Assembly (NCBI GenBank): GCA_963693315.1
Contig: OY856186.1
Coordinates: forward strand, 85,112,759 to 85,176,758
Reading direction: 5' to 3'
Length of the DNA stretch: 64,000 bases
Source: Diogma glabrata
Taxonomy: Eukaryota > Arthropoda > Insecta > Diptera > Cylindrotomidae
The translations under genes were made by a program, and so were the position numbers. Each line of letters opens with the position of its first letter. The first letter of the stretch is position 1. The notes below the pieces were generated by a model. That model was not told where the DNA came from. It did no database searches and was given only the letters and a program-made list of their open reading frames with translations. Shown here piece after piece: positions 12,201-24,569 of the stretch.

Positions 12201-12877
12201 GATGATGTTGAGAGCGTGGAAAACCTTGAAAGACAGTCCTAGATATTGGAATAGGGCTACGTTATTCGTTTTTTGTGGAAAAACAGAGGTCGGGATTGTA
12301 ATCGCTTCGCCATCTTGCAGATCTAAAGGTTTTAATGTCTTTCGCATCATATACCAGGAACATGTTGTTATCATACACCCAGTCGGTCAGCTGCACGCCA
12401 TTGGTATTATTATTTGAGTAGGATCACTGAGTGTGATGGCTATTGAAGTCACCAGCATATATTGCTGGTTGGTGAAGTAATGGTAGAGTAGCAGCTGGCT
12501 ATCCTGTATTTGGAGGCTTGTATACAATAAGATGTGTATCGTATCGTCCGTCTGTGTAAGTACGTGCGTGCAGTTCAGGATTTCTAACTTAACATACGTG
12601 GCAGATCCATATAATTGATGGTAAATAGCACTAATTAATTTGTAACCAACAATATTTCCTCTAGAGGTAAGTTGCGTTTCATCTGCTGCATGCGTTTTTT
12701 GCAGAATTACAATTTGAAGTCGATGTCGTAATCTTTTAATAATCTTTGTAAATGTTCAGTTTTTGACCTACTTATGCCTTCAATGTTAAATTGCAAAACT
12801 CGGACTGAAGGTCCAATATTTTTTGTCTTATAGTACTGTAAAGTATTGTTGTTATTGTGATTTTGATTTTGGCTCAT
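9236..12877 (-). pseudogene. LINE-B ORF2 (APE endonuclease, RT, Cys-rich tail), broken
   Basis: Likely start ATG at 12,877 (MSQNQNH), followed by VRVLQFNIEGISRSKTEHLQ (endonuclease N-terminus), then YAGDFNSHH and RWRSDYNPDLCF further on. The linker RWNFNKADWAKYRLELD lies at about 12,100. RT fingers read KPGKSSNEPGSYRPIALLST and KQAGFRPNRS (about 11,250-11,430). Palm motif A is TGAVFIDFTAAYDTFW (about 10,500), motif B LPQGSVLAPLLFNLY, motif C FGYADDW. The tail has NRIRTNHGRCADSCYKW with FPECDFC and H-C residues, a zinc-knuckle-like end. Several stops and frameshifts, plus the inserted retroposon, make it a pseudogene. GGGACAGAGCTG is repeated twice at about 11,558-11,589. Confidence 0.8.
10554..11213 (-). 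mobile_element. Unclassified 660-bp retroposon inserted in LINE-B
   Basis: A T-run at 10,554-10,563 (a poly(A) tail on the minus strand) marks the 3' end. The 6-bp target duplication GATATA stands on both sides (10,548-10,553 and 11,214-11,219). Removing the insert and one duplication restores the LINE-B frame as LTSYIEAG, which confirms the boundaries. No ORF with recognisable content is present and no B box was found. It contains two copies of GTGAGATATCAC. It may be a SINE or a 5'-truncated LINE tail of an unknown family. Confidence 0.75.
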
Positions 12878-12990
12878 ATTTATTTTTTTTTGTATCACAG
12901 CCAAGAGTTCGAAATCAAATGTTTGGCTACCAAGTTGAAATAGACTAATAGCGTAACCAAGGGTGCAGCGCAAGGAGCTTATCTATTTCA

Positions 12991-15900
12991 CACACCCCTT
13001 TTTTGCTGGATGAACGTCCTATTTGGAAAAATGTATAACATGTATGTGACGTGAAAAACCAGACTGATTAAATCTTGATTAAGAGACGTTTTCCTAATTG
13101 TGTAAAAATTGTATTTGTTTGAATTGCCCCAAGATTAGACAATTGTTCGAAAAAGAAACATAGACGAAGTATTCATGCAACAATTTGTGGTTAAGTTCAA
13201 ACAACAAACAACATACAATTTATCTGTTTCGCTTTATGCAGCTAATGTTTCAAATGTTGATGTAAAGTGTAAAGAATCTCATCAATGCAGAAATATACAA
13301 TGTCACTACTGAAAAATTAAAATTGGATAAATAAGTGAAGATTAAATATGAACGGATGACAGATGAAATTCTAGAACTAATGGATCTGAAAAAGAAATCT
13401 ATAAATCAAAATGAGGGGGGGCATGTATCATACTCTATCGATAAACTATTTCGAGTGTTACTCTAAAATAATAATTTTCATATTGAAATAAATCCGCGAA
13501 TAGCTAGCTAATTTATTTCGGTTCCGGCGTTTAAGTTCAAAAAAACATAAAAACATTTATGTGTGCTACAAGTTAGTCAATAATATTTTAACTTTTTTTT
13601 AGTTAATTCCTTTGTGCGTCACTCAATATCAATTAATAGTACTTGCTTATATCTCCATACAAGTTTTTGTTATATAAAACTTAGTCATAATATTGTGTGT
13701 AGATAGAATATACTTGATGAAAAACGTGATCTACGCTGGTGAAAAAGTCGAAATTTGAACTTAACCATTTTTGATTTTCCTGAAACTTGACATGTAGTAG
13801 TATGAACAAAATAAAAAATAAATCTTATTTTAAAATTGTTTTAAAGTGCTTAGTTTGAGCATAGAGGGCACCCCAACATGCATGAAAAATGAAAATTCTG
13901 CCAATCCGATATAAATTTGAAATTAAATTGCTCAAGAACGGCTATACTGATTTCATCAAACTTTTTTTTGTTTGATAGATGATTAGTTAGTCCTTAGTCC
14001 TTTGAAATTGAAAAAAAAAATTAATTAATTGTTTTTTTTTATAATTAATTTTTAAATAAAAATATTAAAAAAGCTTTTTTAAAGATGGCGCTAGGGTCGA
14101 AGGTCAATTGGAATTTAATTAATTTTTTTTCTGAAGATAGTTCTACTTGGAACGAATGTTTCTCCCAAAATTATCTATATACTCAAACACGAATTGTTTT
14201 AGCAGCTGGGAAATACACATCGGATGTTGAGCAATAAGTGAAGTGAAGATGTAATTTCCTTACGTACAATGAGAGCATTAATGTATTCAAATAAAACGAA
14301 GATGATTCAAAAGCTGAAATAGGCTTGTGAGCAGGGGTATAGGAGCCAAGGAAATCTCAGCTATTGAGCACCATACCCTTTTATGACTAAAAATCAAGTG
14401 ATCGAAACTGGCTAAATCAAATGCAACAAAAAATGCATGCACAAAAAGTTAAATGCTGCTCAAACGATGTTTAATCCAAAAAGAAACACCAATGAACTCA
14501 AGATTGAATTGGGATAGGAAGTGTAATTTTGAACGTTTTTTATCTCACTTTCACCATCCAACCGTATGATATCTAACAATGTCAAATGTTCAATGTCCCC
14601 ACAAAAAAAACAATCAACCAAATGCCTACATAACTTTAACACAAAAAACTAGTTCACAAAAAAAAGATTAAATAACAAAACCAAACAACAACCTGATACC
14701 AAAATCAACAAATCATAAACCAACTTTTTTTTGTATGAAAATGAAATATTTATTTTTTTGTTGAATTTTATAACCAAATGTTGACTTGTACAAATTTATA
14801 TAATAGAAAAAACAAATAAATTATTGTTATTTACAACAAATAGAATTTAACAGTTGGCTGTTTTGAAAAATTGAACAGCATATTTATGATGGTGTTTGGG
14901 TTGCATCGAGGCGAAAAATGTTGATTACGACTAATCAAACGTTACGAGTACATTGCAAAATTGGTTGTAAAACCAATTGAAAAATTATGAAGGACTGAGA
15001 AGAATGCAAAAGAAGATGAAGCAAGTTTCGTATGAAAAGGATGATTCTTTTAAATGAAAACCAGGAATCATATATTAACATTTTCTATTTTTAACGATGA
15101 CCACGATTTAACTCTTACATCAATAATATACACAAAAAACCCTTCCAAACTGGTTTTATACTTTAAATAAAACATTTTATTGAGCTAAATTCACTAAAAA
15201 TAATAAGTAGTTCTTAATCAATAAATTTTGACCAACCCCAATATTATGTTTTGGTATCAGAGCATAAACCAACATATTTTATGTAAGAAATGTTTCATAA
15301 GTTACTGAACGACGAAGAGAAAACATATGTTTACAAAGACGTCAAACATGGCGGGACAGTACCCGTGCAGGAACAGCTGCATGATACCTTGATGTATCAA
15401 AGATTGGCAACTGATCTAACATTCTATCTAACACAATATCTCGGTTCCTTATAACTATTTAACACTTCATCTCAATAAAAATTAATTAGTCTCGTTTAAT
15501 ACATATACGTATGTTTGAAATATACACTATTCCGTCACCTTAAGTTTGTGGTTCTAAGAATTAATCACTATCACTTAAACACCACAAGCCAATAACAATA
15601 AACTCAACGAACCGAGAAAAAAAATCTCTAATATCTCTAAGAAGAAAATGACAGCAAAGAAAACAAAAACAAAAAAAAATTCATGCACAGATAGATCTAC
15701 CACTCTACCACTTAATCTGATAATTAATTGATAAATTTTCTTGTGTGTTCACTTGCTATATAGCTCATTGCCATTACGTTAATGATTGATGAGAATAGAC
15801 GAAAAAAAATTGTTTTGCTTTGGATTATTTAAAATTGATGTCGATATAATACCTGTAATAATCCGTTTTCTATACACATTATAACAGGTACACGATTTAA

Positions 15901-16844
15901 AGCAACAAAATTAAAGCATATCAATTCTATCAATTCCGTCAATTCTATCATTGATTTATTATTATTTTCTTCGTATTTGATGGCATTTTTTTCCTATTAT
16001 AATTTTTGTAAAGGAAATGACGGTTGAAAATGATACGAATCTAATTTTTACTTAACAGTAAGAAATATTTATACAAATAAAACGAAACATCAATACAATT
16101 AAGATGTTTTAAATTAGACAAAAATCTCATTGTAAAATTAGATATAATAAAAAAATACTAGGTGCTTACGCCTGAATTGGATCCTTTCGATGGAAAAAAG
16201 GTTTAAAGAAAAATAAAATATTCATAGAGTTATCTAAAAATTTAGTTCTTTTCCTCATGCAAAAATTTGAGGAGCTGGTAAATGCTCACTTACTTTCGGT
16301 AGAATTTTGCTGAATACTCTTAAGAGTATTGAATTCAGTTGTTCTCGTTGGCTAAAAAACAAAAGCCTGTTCAATTTAATTCGTAATTTACAATAAAAAA
16401 ATTCAACATCGTAATTATAACATCTAAAAATACCGGGAAATTTATCTCATGAAATCCCAGGCGCTAGCCATTAGATATGGCCAACGAAATGATATTTTCA
16501 AGATTTTGAATTTTTTATTGCTATTGCATGTATACTAAAGTGATTAATACAAATATAGAAAAGCTCTCCATTTACATACTTCTAAAGGCTTTAGAATTTT
16601 GTAATATAAATTAAGAGTAAAACAATAAAAAATATTGCGACGCTGATGCATAGGCTGACTTCACCACAGCTCTGGAAACATAGTGTTCTGGATATATAAT
16701 GAGCTAATATCATAAAATACTTTAATTAAAAGCTAACCAATATTATGGACTTCGTAGTTCTAATAATAAAAATATTAAAGCAGGCAGTAGTATCCCAACA
16801 AACATAAATTCTGTTGTACGAGAAAAAGTAAAAAAAAAATTTAT
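12991..16844. other. AT-rich sequence with one dispersed repeat
   Basis: No gene is recognisable. Positions 13,440-13,990 form a repeat whose two halves recur at 48,780-49,290 (listed separately). An 18-bp perfect palindrome AATACTCTTAAGAGTATT lies at about 16,313-16,330. The rest is low-complexity AT-rich DNA. Confidence 0.5.
13440..13990 (+). repeat. Two-module dispersed repeat, copy 1
   Basis: Module 1 (13,440-13,690; contains GGTTCCGGCGTTTAAGTT and CATAAAAACATTTATGTGTG) matches 49,060-49,290 in the same orientation. Module 2 (13,740-13,960; contains ACCATTTTTGATTT and GCCAATCCGATATAA) matches the reverse complement of 48,815-49,020. The two modules have thus been joined in different relative orientations at the two sites. 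No coding content. Confidence 0.65.
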
Positions 16845-19800
16845 CGGAAGTGACAAAGCAGAAGTAAGGATGCAGAACTGTTGTAAACCGTACTAGATGT
16901 GTATGTACCAAATTTCATCCAACTCGATTATCAGGTACAGAAGTTATTGAGCTTCCAAAATAATAGGTGCTTGGAGGACCCCCTACCACTTTGTTCACTA
17001 TCGCTAAAAAAACTAATCAGTTCCTTGCCATACATATTTGCATCTTTTTGCAAAGTGTAATCAAAATTACTTAACGAACGAATGTTGTATGCTTCCAACA
17101 AACATTGAAACAATAAACAGGAGTTCGGGAGGACCCCACCACTTATCCCAATATTGTACAAAAACTAGTCAATTCTTTGTCAATAAAGTCTTTATCTTTT
17201 TTCAAAGTGCCAGTAAAATTGATTAATGAATGAAATCTGTATGCTCCCAACAAACTTTAAAAACAAAGTGTGATAAGTCAGCAGTTGTATGGTAGATCCT
17301 CCGCCACTTTGATCAATGTGTCCCAAAAGATGACAATTGTCTTCTTACACTAATTGAAACCTTTTCATAAGTTTCATCATAATCACTTCAGTATTGTAGG
17401 CTGTAGTATGCATAAAGATACTGAAAAAACTGCCAACAATTAAAAAAAAATTTTTTTATCGGAAGTAAAAAACTGGAAAGTGGGATGCAGAATTTTTGTA
17501 AATCATACTAAATGCTTATGTACAAAGTTTCATCCCAATTTTATTATCAGGTACAGAAGTTATTGAGCTTTCAAAAAAACAGGTGTATGGGACACCCCCC
17601 ACCACTTTGTTCACTATCGCTCAAAACTAATCAGTTCTTTGCCATACATGTTTGCATTTTTTTCCAAAGTGTCATCAAAATTGGTTCACGAACGAATGCT
17701 GTGTGCTCCCAAAAAACATTGAAAAAATGATGACACAGTAAACAGGTGTTCGGGAGACCCCGTACTACTTATCCCAATATTATCCAAAAACTAATCAGTT
17801 CCTTGTCATTTAAGTTCCCATCTTTTTCCAAAGTGTCATTAGAATTGATTAATGAATGAAGTCTGTATGCTCCCAACAAACTTTAAAAACAAAGTGTGAA
17901 AAGTCAGCATTTGTATGGTAGACCCCCGCCACTTTGATCAATGTGTCCTAAAAGATGATAATTATCTTCTTACACTAATTGGAACCCTATTCCATAAGTT
18001 TCATCATAATCACTTCATTATTGTAGGCTGTAGTGTGCATAAAGACACTGAAAAAACTTCAAAAAAGTACAAAAAAATTTTTTTACCGGAAGTAAAAAAC
18101 CGGAAGTTGGGATGCAGAACTATTTTAAACCGTATTACATACTCAGGTACCAAGTTTCATCCAATTCGCTTATCAGGTACAGAAGCTATAGATCTTTAAA
18201 AAAAACAAGTGCTCCAGGGACCCCCCACCACTTTGTTCACTATCGCTCAAAAACTAATCAGTTCTTTGCCATACATGTTTGCGTCTTTTTCCAAAGTGTC
18301 ATCAAAATTCGATAACGAACGAATGCTGTGTGCTCCCAACAAACATTGAAAAAAGTGTGACACATTAAACAGGTGTTCGGGAGGACCCCCACCACTTATT
18401 CCAATATTATCCAAAAACTAATCAGTTCTTTGTTACTTAAGTCTCCATCTTTTTCCAAAGTGTCATTAAAATAAATTAATGAACGAAGTCTGTATGCTCC
18501 CAACAAACTTAAAAAACAAAGTGTGAAAAGTCAGCATTTGTATGGTAGACCCCCCACCACTTTGATCAATGTGTCCCAAAACATGATAATTATCTTTTCA
18601 CACTTATTGGAACCCTATTCCATAAGTTTCATCATAATCACTTCATTATTGTAGGCTGTAGTGAGCATAAAGACACTGAAAAAACTTCAAAAAAGTACAA
18701 AAAAATTTTTTTACCGGAAGTGAAAAACCGGAAAATGGGATGCAGAACTATTGTAAACCGTACTAAATACTCATGTACCAAGTTTCATCCAATTCGCTTA
18801 TCAGGTACAGAAGTTATAGAGCTTTCAAAAAAAACAGGTGCTCCAGGGACCCCCCACCACTTTGTTCACTATCGCTCAAAAACTAATCAGTTCTTTGCCA
18901 TACATGTTTGTATCTTTTTCCAAAGTGTCATCAAAATTCGTTCACGAACGAATGCTGTGTGCTCCCAACAAACATTGAAAAAAGTGTGACACATTAAACA
19001 GGTGTTCGGGAGGACCCCCACCACTTATTCCAACATTATCCAAAAACTAATCAGTTCTTTGTTACTTAAGTCTCCATCTTTTTCCAAAGTGTCATTAAAA
19101 TAAATTAATGAATGAAGTCTGTATGCTCCCAACAAACTTTAAAAACAAAGTGTGAAAAGTCAGCATTTGTATGGTAGACCCCCCCCACCACTTTGATCAA
19201 TGTGTCCCAAAACATGATAATTATCTTTTCACACTTATTGGAACCCTATTCCATAAGTTTCATCATAATCACTTCATTATTGTGGGCTGTAGTGTGCATA
19301 AAGACACTGAAAAAACTTCAAAAAAGTACAAAAAAATTTTTTTTACCGGAAGTGAAAAACCGGAAGTTGGGATGCAGAACTATTTTAAACCGTACTACAT
19401 ACTCATGTACCAAGTTTCATCCAATTCGCTTATCAGGTACAGAAGTTATAGAGCTTTCAAAAAAACAGGTGCTCCAGGGATCCCCCACCACTTTGTTCAC
19501 TATCGCTCAAAAACTAATCAGTTCTTTGTCATACATGTTTGCGTCTTTTTCCAAAGTGTCATCAAAATTCATTCACGAATGAATGTTTTATGCTTCCAAC
19601 AAACTTAAAAACTTTGTGGAAAAAATCACCTGTGTTATGGTGGATCCCCCAACCCTTTATCCAATGTGCTCCAAAAGCTGATAAAATCTTTATCATATTA
19701 TTTAAAAGCTTTTCGCAACGTTTCATGAAAATCGATCGGTAATTGTAGGCTACAGTAGGGATAAACACCTGAAAAAAAAACTTTTTAAACGGAAGTGACA

Positions 19801-19930
19801 AACCGGAAGTTGGTATGCAGAAATATTGGAAACAGTACTAAAACCTTATATACTAAGTTTCAATAAGATCATAACCCGGGATCAGAAGTTATTCAAGATT
19901 TAAACTTAGAGGTGTTCGGGAGACCCCCCC
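16845..19930 (+). repeat. Higher-order tandem array, ~625-bp period with ~200-bp subunits
   Basis: The anchor CGGAAGT...GGATGCAGAA recurs at 16,845, 17,460, 18,087, 18,715, 19,347 and 19,790 (spacings 615, 627, 628, 632 and 443). Each full unit holds three related subunits of about 200 bp. Each subunit has a CCCCCACCACTT block, an AACTAATCAGTTC-like block, TTTTTCCAAAGTGTCATCAA, and then a stretch ending near GCTCCCAACAAAC. Units 3-5 are the most alike; the outer units are more diverged. The last unit is truncated and passes into another diverged subunit and a (CACC)n stretch at about 20,031. Several open frames cross it but look like by-products of the repeat. Confidence 0.9.
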
Positions 19931-20124
19931 GCCTTTTGTCCAAATTTGAAATGAATCCAGATCTTCCATTTTCAAGTGAACCTGTATCATTTGCCAAAGT
20001 TTCATCAAGATCCTATGCAGAAAACTCACCCACCCACCCACCCACACACAGACGTACACCAAAATTTTTTTTGACTATTTAGATAGAGGATGGTCCAAAA
20101 CAAAAGATAAAATAAAATTTGGGG

Positions 20125-20230
20125 TATGTAAGATTTTTTTTTTCACGATAGATTGCATTACTTCACACAATTTAAAATTGTGGTGAAGTAAAAATTCTCA
20201 GAAGTCAAGCTTCTGAGAATTTTTTTAATT
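20125..20230. repeat. Two adjacent short hairpins
   Basis: First hairpin: TTACTTCACACAATTT pairs with AAATTGTGGTGAAGTAA, one extra G in the second arm. Directly after it, ATTCTCAGAAG pairs perfectly with CTTCTGAGAAT around TCAAG and is followed by a T-run. The second looks like an RNA stem-loop followed by a pol III-like terminator, but no transcript is known. Confidence 0.5.
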
Positions 20231-22789
20231 TTTGTTAATTGTTTTTTAATTTTATCATGTGCTTAGTAACTTAATTTCGTGTAAATTCGTTTAAAAAACA
20301 ATACAAAAACCAAAACCCCAACAAATGTTTTATTAATTCTGAACTTTTTTGAGTCTATAGAAATACAAATGAAACCACTTTTAACTTTTGCGAATTATTT
20401 CCCATAAACTGTTCAACTCACCCAATTCATAATCAGATTATAAAATAAAATTTGCGTGAAAGCTTTATATTGTTTATAAAAATTGAAATCTTTAAAATCT
20501 TTGTTAAACTATAAAAATAATATTTGTACGTCAATATTCTTAATGTTAACCTTAAACTTTTGATGATTTATGATCATCTTTAAGTTACGATAAAGAAATT
20601 TTTTTTGAACTTTTTCTATAAGTTAAAATATGAAATTTTTTTCTGTTTGATCTTCTTCGAAATTTATAAATATATATATGTCGAATATATAGCCAAAAGG
20701 AAAATTAAAAAGTTAAGTAATGATAATTTTATTTTTTATTGTTAAATAAATGATAATGTAATGATAATTAAGTTTTCAAAATGTTAAATGTAAGATAATT
20801 GTTACACGTATTCATTTAAAATTTTAGGTTGATTGGCTTAACTTTTCAGTTTTTCTCTAAAAAGGTGCACACAACAGAAACAACTTACAAAGTTAAGAGA
20901 ATATGCAAGTTGTTGTTAAAAAATAGTGTGTTATGTGTTGGCTTAGGAGCTTTTCTACTTTATTGGTCTCATTTTCGTAATCTACTCAGTCTAATGAGGT
21001 TTAAAAATAAATTATTGGGAGCAATAAATAACAGATTTGCGTTAAAGGCTTTAATTTATGAGTAACTGTTGCCATATATTTTACTGATATCTAATTCTAT
21101 AAGGTATTGACTGTTGATGGCGAATCAAAATGATATAGAATCATTTATTTAAACACTAAAAATATCACAAATCAGTTAACTCGCAATAGTATTGCTCTAT
21201 ATAAAGATTCAATAATAAATGTTATAGTTGGTAAAAAAACATGCATTTTTTTTAAAATGAAAATAACACTTGCCGCAAAATCATTGATGTTGGGTTTTTA
21301 ACAAAACCGTCAATCTTTTAAAATGTTTCATAATATATGCAGATTTAAAAAAAAATGTTATAAATATTTTTGTAGGAAATTTAATTCCTTATAGAAAAGT
21401 TCTTGATCATCTTTTGCCTTAAACATATATTTCTGATGGTATTTTGAAAAAAAATACTGACAATTTTAGCGCCGGATAAACATGGTTTATCATGTTTGCT
21501 CTTGCAACAAGCGAAATTTTAATGTTTTCATCTTTCAAGGGTTTTTAAGTTTCAGTAAATCAGTTTTCTGTTACAAGTTGATATAATTTAATATCAAGGG
21601 TTACTGTTAGCTTGCTTTGTTTTTCCTAACATATCAAAGGCAGTCAGATACAAAAAAATCTTATATGCTGGATTTTCCTCGTAGTCAAAAAGTCTTATCA
21701 AAGATTTCTGGCTAGCAAAGTTTTTTGGCTAGCTAGATTTGAAGCTCGGCCATTACACCATCACCAAATACAGTATAAAGTCCTTCGACATGGAAATGAG
21801 TCTCCTATTATGATCCAAAATATTTTTGCACCACTCAAATTTTATAATAGTTTAATTATTTAGAATCAACATTTTGTTCAACTATTAAAGACGAAATCTT
21901 GCCAATGGTGTTATATGTATATCGCAAAACGTTTTGAATAACCTTACGCCATGTGTTAGATGATGGTCTTAATGGTAATGGTCTACTACTTTCATGTGAG
22001 TTATTGCTTTGTAATTAGAAGATTGTTCTTGACTTGTAACTATAGAACCTTTTACTATTCGCTTTTTTTACTTAAATATTTATGTTTTTTTTTTGCAAGT
22101 AACGTATTGAACGATTACCGATGTTTTAATTCAATCAGTGCAAACGATGGAGCCTTTCAGAACAAATCATTGGCTGACCTTACTCATCCCTAAAATGAAC
22201 GATCGATAATCTTTTGATAATCCGTTCAATTGACAACGGTTGCTCGCAACTGGCACATCACCAGTCTTCAAAGAAACGAAGTAATCAAAATAAAAATATT
22301 ACAATTGAGATTAAGAACGCATAAAGTTGAGAATATTTAACGCATTGAGAATATTTAAATCAATTTTTATACTTTTGATATGACATCGCAACTGCTGGTT
22401 ATATTGAATCAAATTTTGAATGTTTGTGCTGTTTATGGTATCATAAATTTGTGCTGTGCTTTCTGATCTTACGGATTACGGATATTGCTTCGGTGTTTTA
22501 TAACCCTAAAATGGCAGGGTGTGATTTTTAGGCTGCGACATGTGTGGCAGGTGGAATGACTTAAAATGTGATGACATTAGTCATAGGGATTTTATATAAG
22601 TATATATATCGAAATCATCTTCCACTAAATAGTTTTTTATGACATGTTCTTATGTTGAAAAGAAGAGTAATCAACTCACAGTTCAGTCTCGTAGCTGAGC
22701 TAAGTCGTGTTGATCGTTTATTTTAATGAAAGTAGTTAAAGTTGAATCACTTTTCTGTCTTTTTTTAGTTTCTCGTGTTCCTAAATGGC
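20231..22789. other. AT-rich sequence, no gene seen
   Basis: Short frames such as 20,829-21,065 and 21,960-22,193 have no recognisable domain and composition typical of AT-rich noncoding DNA. No repeat shared with the rest of the window was noticed. Confidence 0.5.
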
Positions 22790-24569
22790 CTATTCTACTA
22801 CCTGCTAGTGTGGAGGTAAATTGTGTATAGTCTTTTGCCAGGTCTAACTTGGATAATAGGCCTAGTTGTTTTAATGTTGTTGCATTTGTTTCTTCCCCTG
22901 GTTATAAATTCTATAGGAATGACAATAGGGTGTTGCGTAGTGGTGGTGTCGTTATTTATACTTCTTCTAAAATTAGGGTGAAGTTCATTCTTAAGTCTCA
23001 TTATTCTACCAGCTTGGAGTATCTACTTATTGAAGTTGTTCAATGTCAAAAAAAGTTACTAATTGGTGTTGTCTATCGCTTTACTTGCAATTTGACCTCT
23101 CTGGAGGAAGTATTGAGTTGAGCAAAGTTGCATCTTATTGAGGGACTTTATTCATAGTCTTATGAATGCAGATATTTTGTATGACGTTTCGATCTTTTTT
23201 AAGAAACTCAACCCTCAAGTTTTGCATAATGGTTTGCCTACTGATTTTGATGCCTTTTGGAATAACTTCCCCTGGTTAATTTTTTTGTTATTAGTGATCG
23301 TGGTGTTCCTCATACTTTAGTCAATTCTGGGTACCATCAATCTTAAAGCATTCCTTTATCTATTCGTCTATCAATTTCGTTTGTTCCAAAGAACCTTATT
23401 GGTTCCAGTTAAGAAATTATGCTCATCTTAGATTAGATCGACTTGCTTTGAACTCAAACTATGATGCCCTAAATGAAATTTTTCTGACTGGCACTTGGCA
23501 GTGTTGATGAACAAGTGTGTATCTTGAATTTGCTGGAAATGTTCCACTTGCATGTTCCACTTGCATGTACGAAATTTATTCCTAAAAACTCCTACCTTTG
23601 ATTCTCACCTGAGATTTCTAATGATATTTCCTTGCGTGATCTAGCATTTCGTGCTTCTAGTGAACTTCGTAATAAGGTGAATAAACTAATTAAAATAGCT
23701 AAATAAGAATTTCGGGCTACCCATTTCTATAATGATTCGTTTGGTGTTACTGATTACAGGCACATTAGTATGCAGCCAGCACTATCCAAATTGTGTGAAA
23801 GACTGATTCAGACTCAAATTTTAGTTTTTATTGAAATGGTGCTGGCATTTATGTCAAACAGTCTAGGTTAATGAACCTTTATAACACTACGTCCACTATG
23901 ATTGACTGAAAAATGAAATTTGTCGCAGCATTGATCGTAAAAGGTCAACCATATTACCCCTTGATTTTTGCAAAGCATTTGATAGCATACATCATCTTAA
24001 ACTTTTATCGAAACTGAGAACCTTCTTTGACTTTTCTAACTCATTTTATTTCACCAAACACAATTTTATCTTATCTTTCTAATCGATCATGGTGCGTGGT
24101 TTGGGAAGTAAATTTTTCTTTTCTAGACAACAATACTGAGTTTTTCTCAGTTTCTTATGAGGAATAAGCTTTTCTTTAGGCATAGAGTCGTCAGTTCTAT
24201 GCTGTTTTCCTATAAACCTTCATAACACTACGTCCACTATGATTGACTGAAAAATGAAATTTGTCGCAGCATTGATCGTAAAAGGTCAACCATATCGCCC
24301 CTTGATTTTTGCAAAGCATTTGATAGCATACATCATCTTAAACTTTTATCGAAACTGAGAACCTTCTTTGACTTTTCTATCTCATTTTATTTCACCAAAC
24401 CCAATTTTATCTTATCTTTCTAATCGATCATGGTGCGTGGTTTGGGAAGTAAATTTTTCTTTTCTAGACCACAATACTGAGTATTTCTCACTGAGTATTT
24501 CTCAGTTTCTTATGAGGAATAAGCTTTTCTTTAGGCATACAGTCGTCAGTTCTATGCTGTTTTCCTACT
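22790..24569 (+). mobile_element. LINE family C remnant (jockey/CR1-type)
   Basis: The frame at 22,849-23,121 reads as the middle of an APE endonuclease: SSPGYKFYRND, then RSGGVVIYTSS and LEYLLIEVVQ. The end of the endonuclease is visible near 23,280 (VISDRGVPHTLVNSGYHQS). RT motif A follows at about 23,960: DFCKAFDSIHHLKLLSKL. Stops and frameshifts are frequent and the RT palm is truncated after SYLSNRSWCVVW. The segment 23,875-24,215 is duplicated in tandem at 24,216-24,569. No 3' end was found. Confidence 0.75.
23875..24569 (+). repeat. 341-bp tandem duplication inside LINE-C
   Basis: Two near-identical copies start ACCTTTATAACACTACG (23,875) and ACCTTCATAACACTACG (24,216). Both contain RT motif A. 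They differ by a few substitutions and by a short extra repeat of CTGAGTATTTCTCA in the second copy. The duplication took place after the LINE inserted. Confidence 0.85.

Larger units (their letters stand above)
9130..12990 (-). mobile_element. LINE family B (jockey-type), nearly full length but interrupted
   Basis: A minus-strand LINE that can be followed from the start of the endonuclease (about 12,840) through the reverse transcriptase to the C-terminal Cys-rich tail (about 9,236). It is split by a 660-bp retroposon at 10,554-11,213. The 5' limit near 12,990 and the 3' limit near 9,130 are estimates: no clear poly(A) tail and no target duplication was seen. It is only distantly related to LINE-A; the insertion at 56,096-57,409 belongs to the same group. 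Confidence 0.8.

Noticed and set aside
17915..19608. Protein genes of 89-145 codons in the tandem array
   Set aside because: The frames follow the repeat units, overlap in other frames, and show no domain; frame lengths change with small indels between units.
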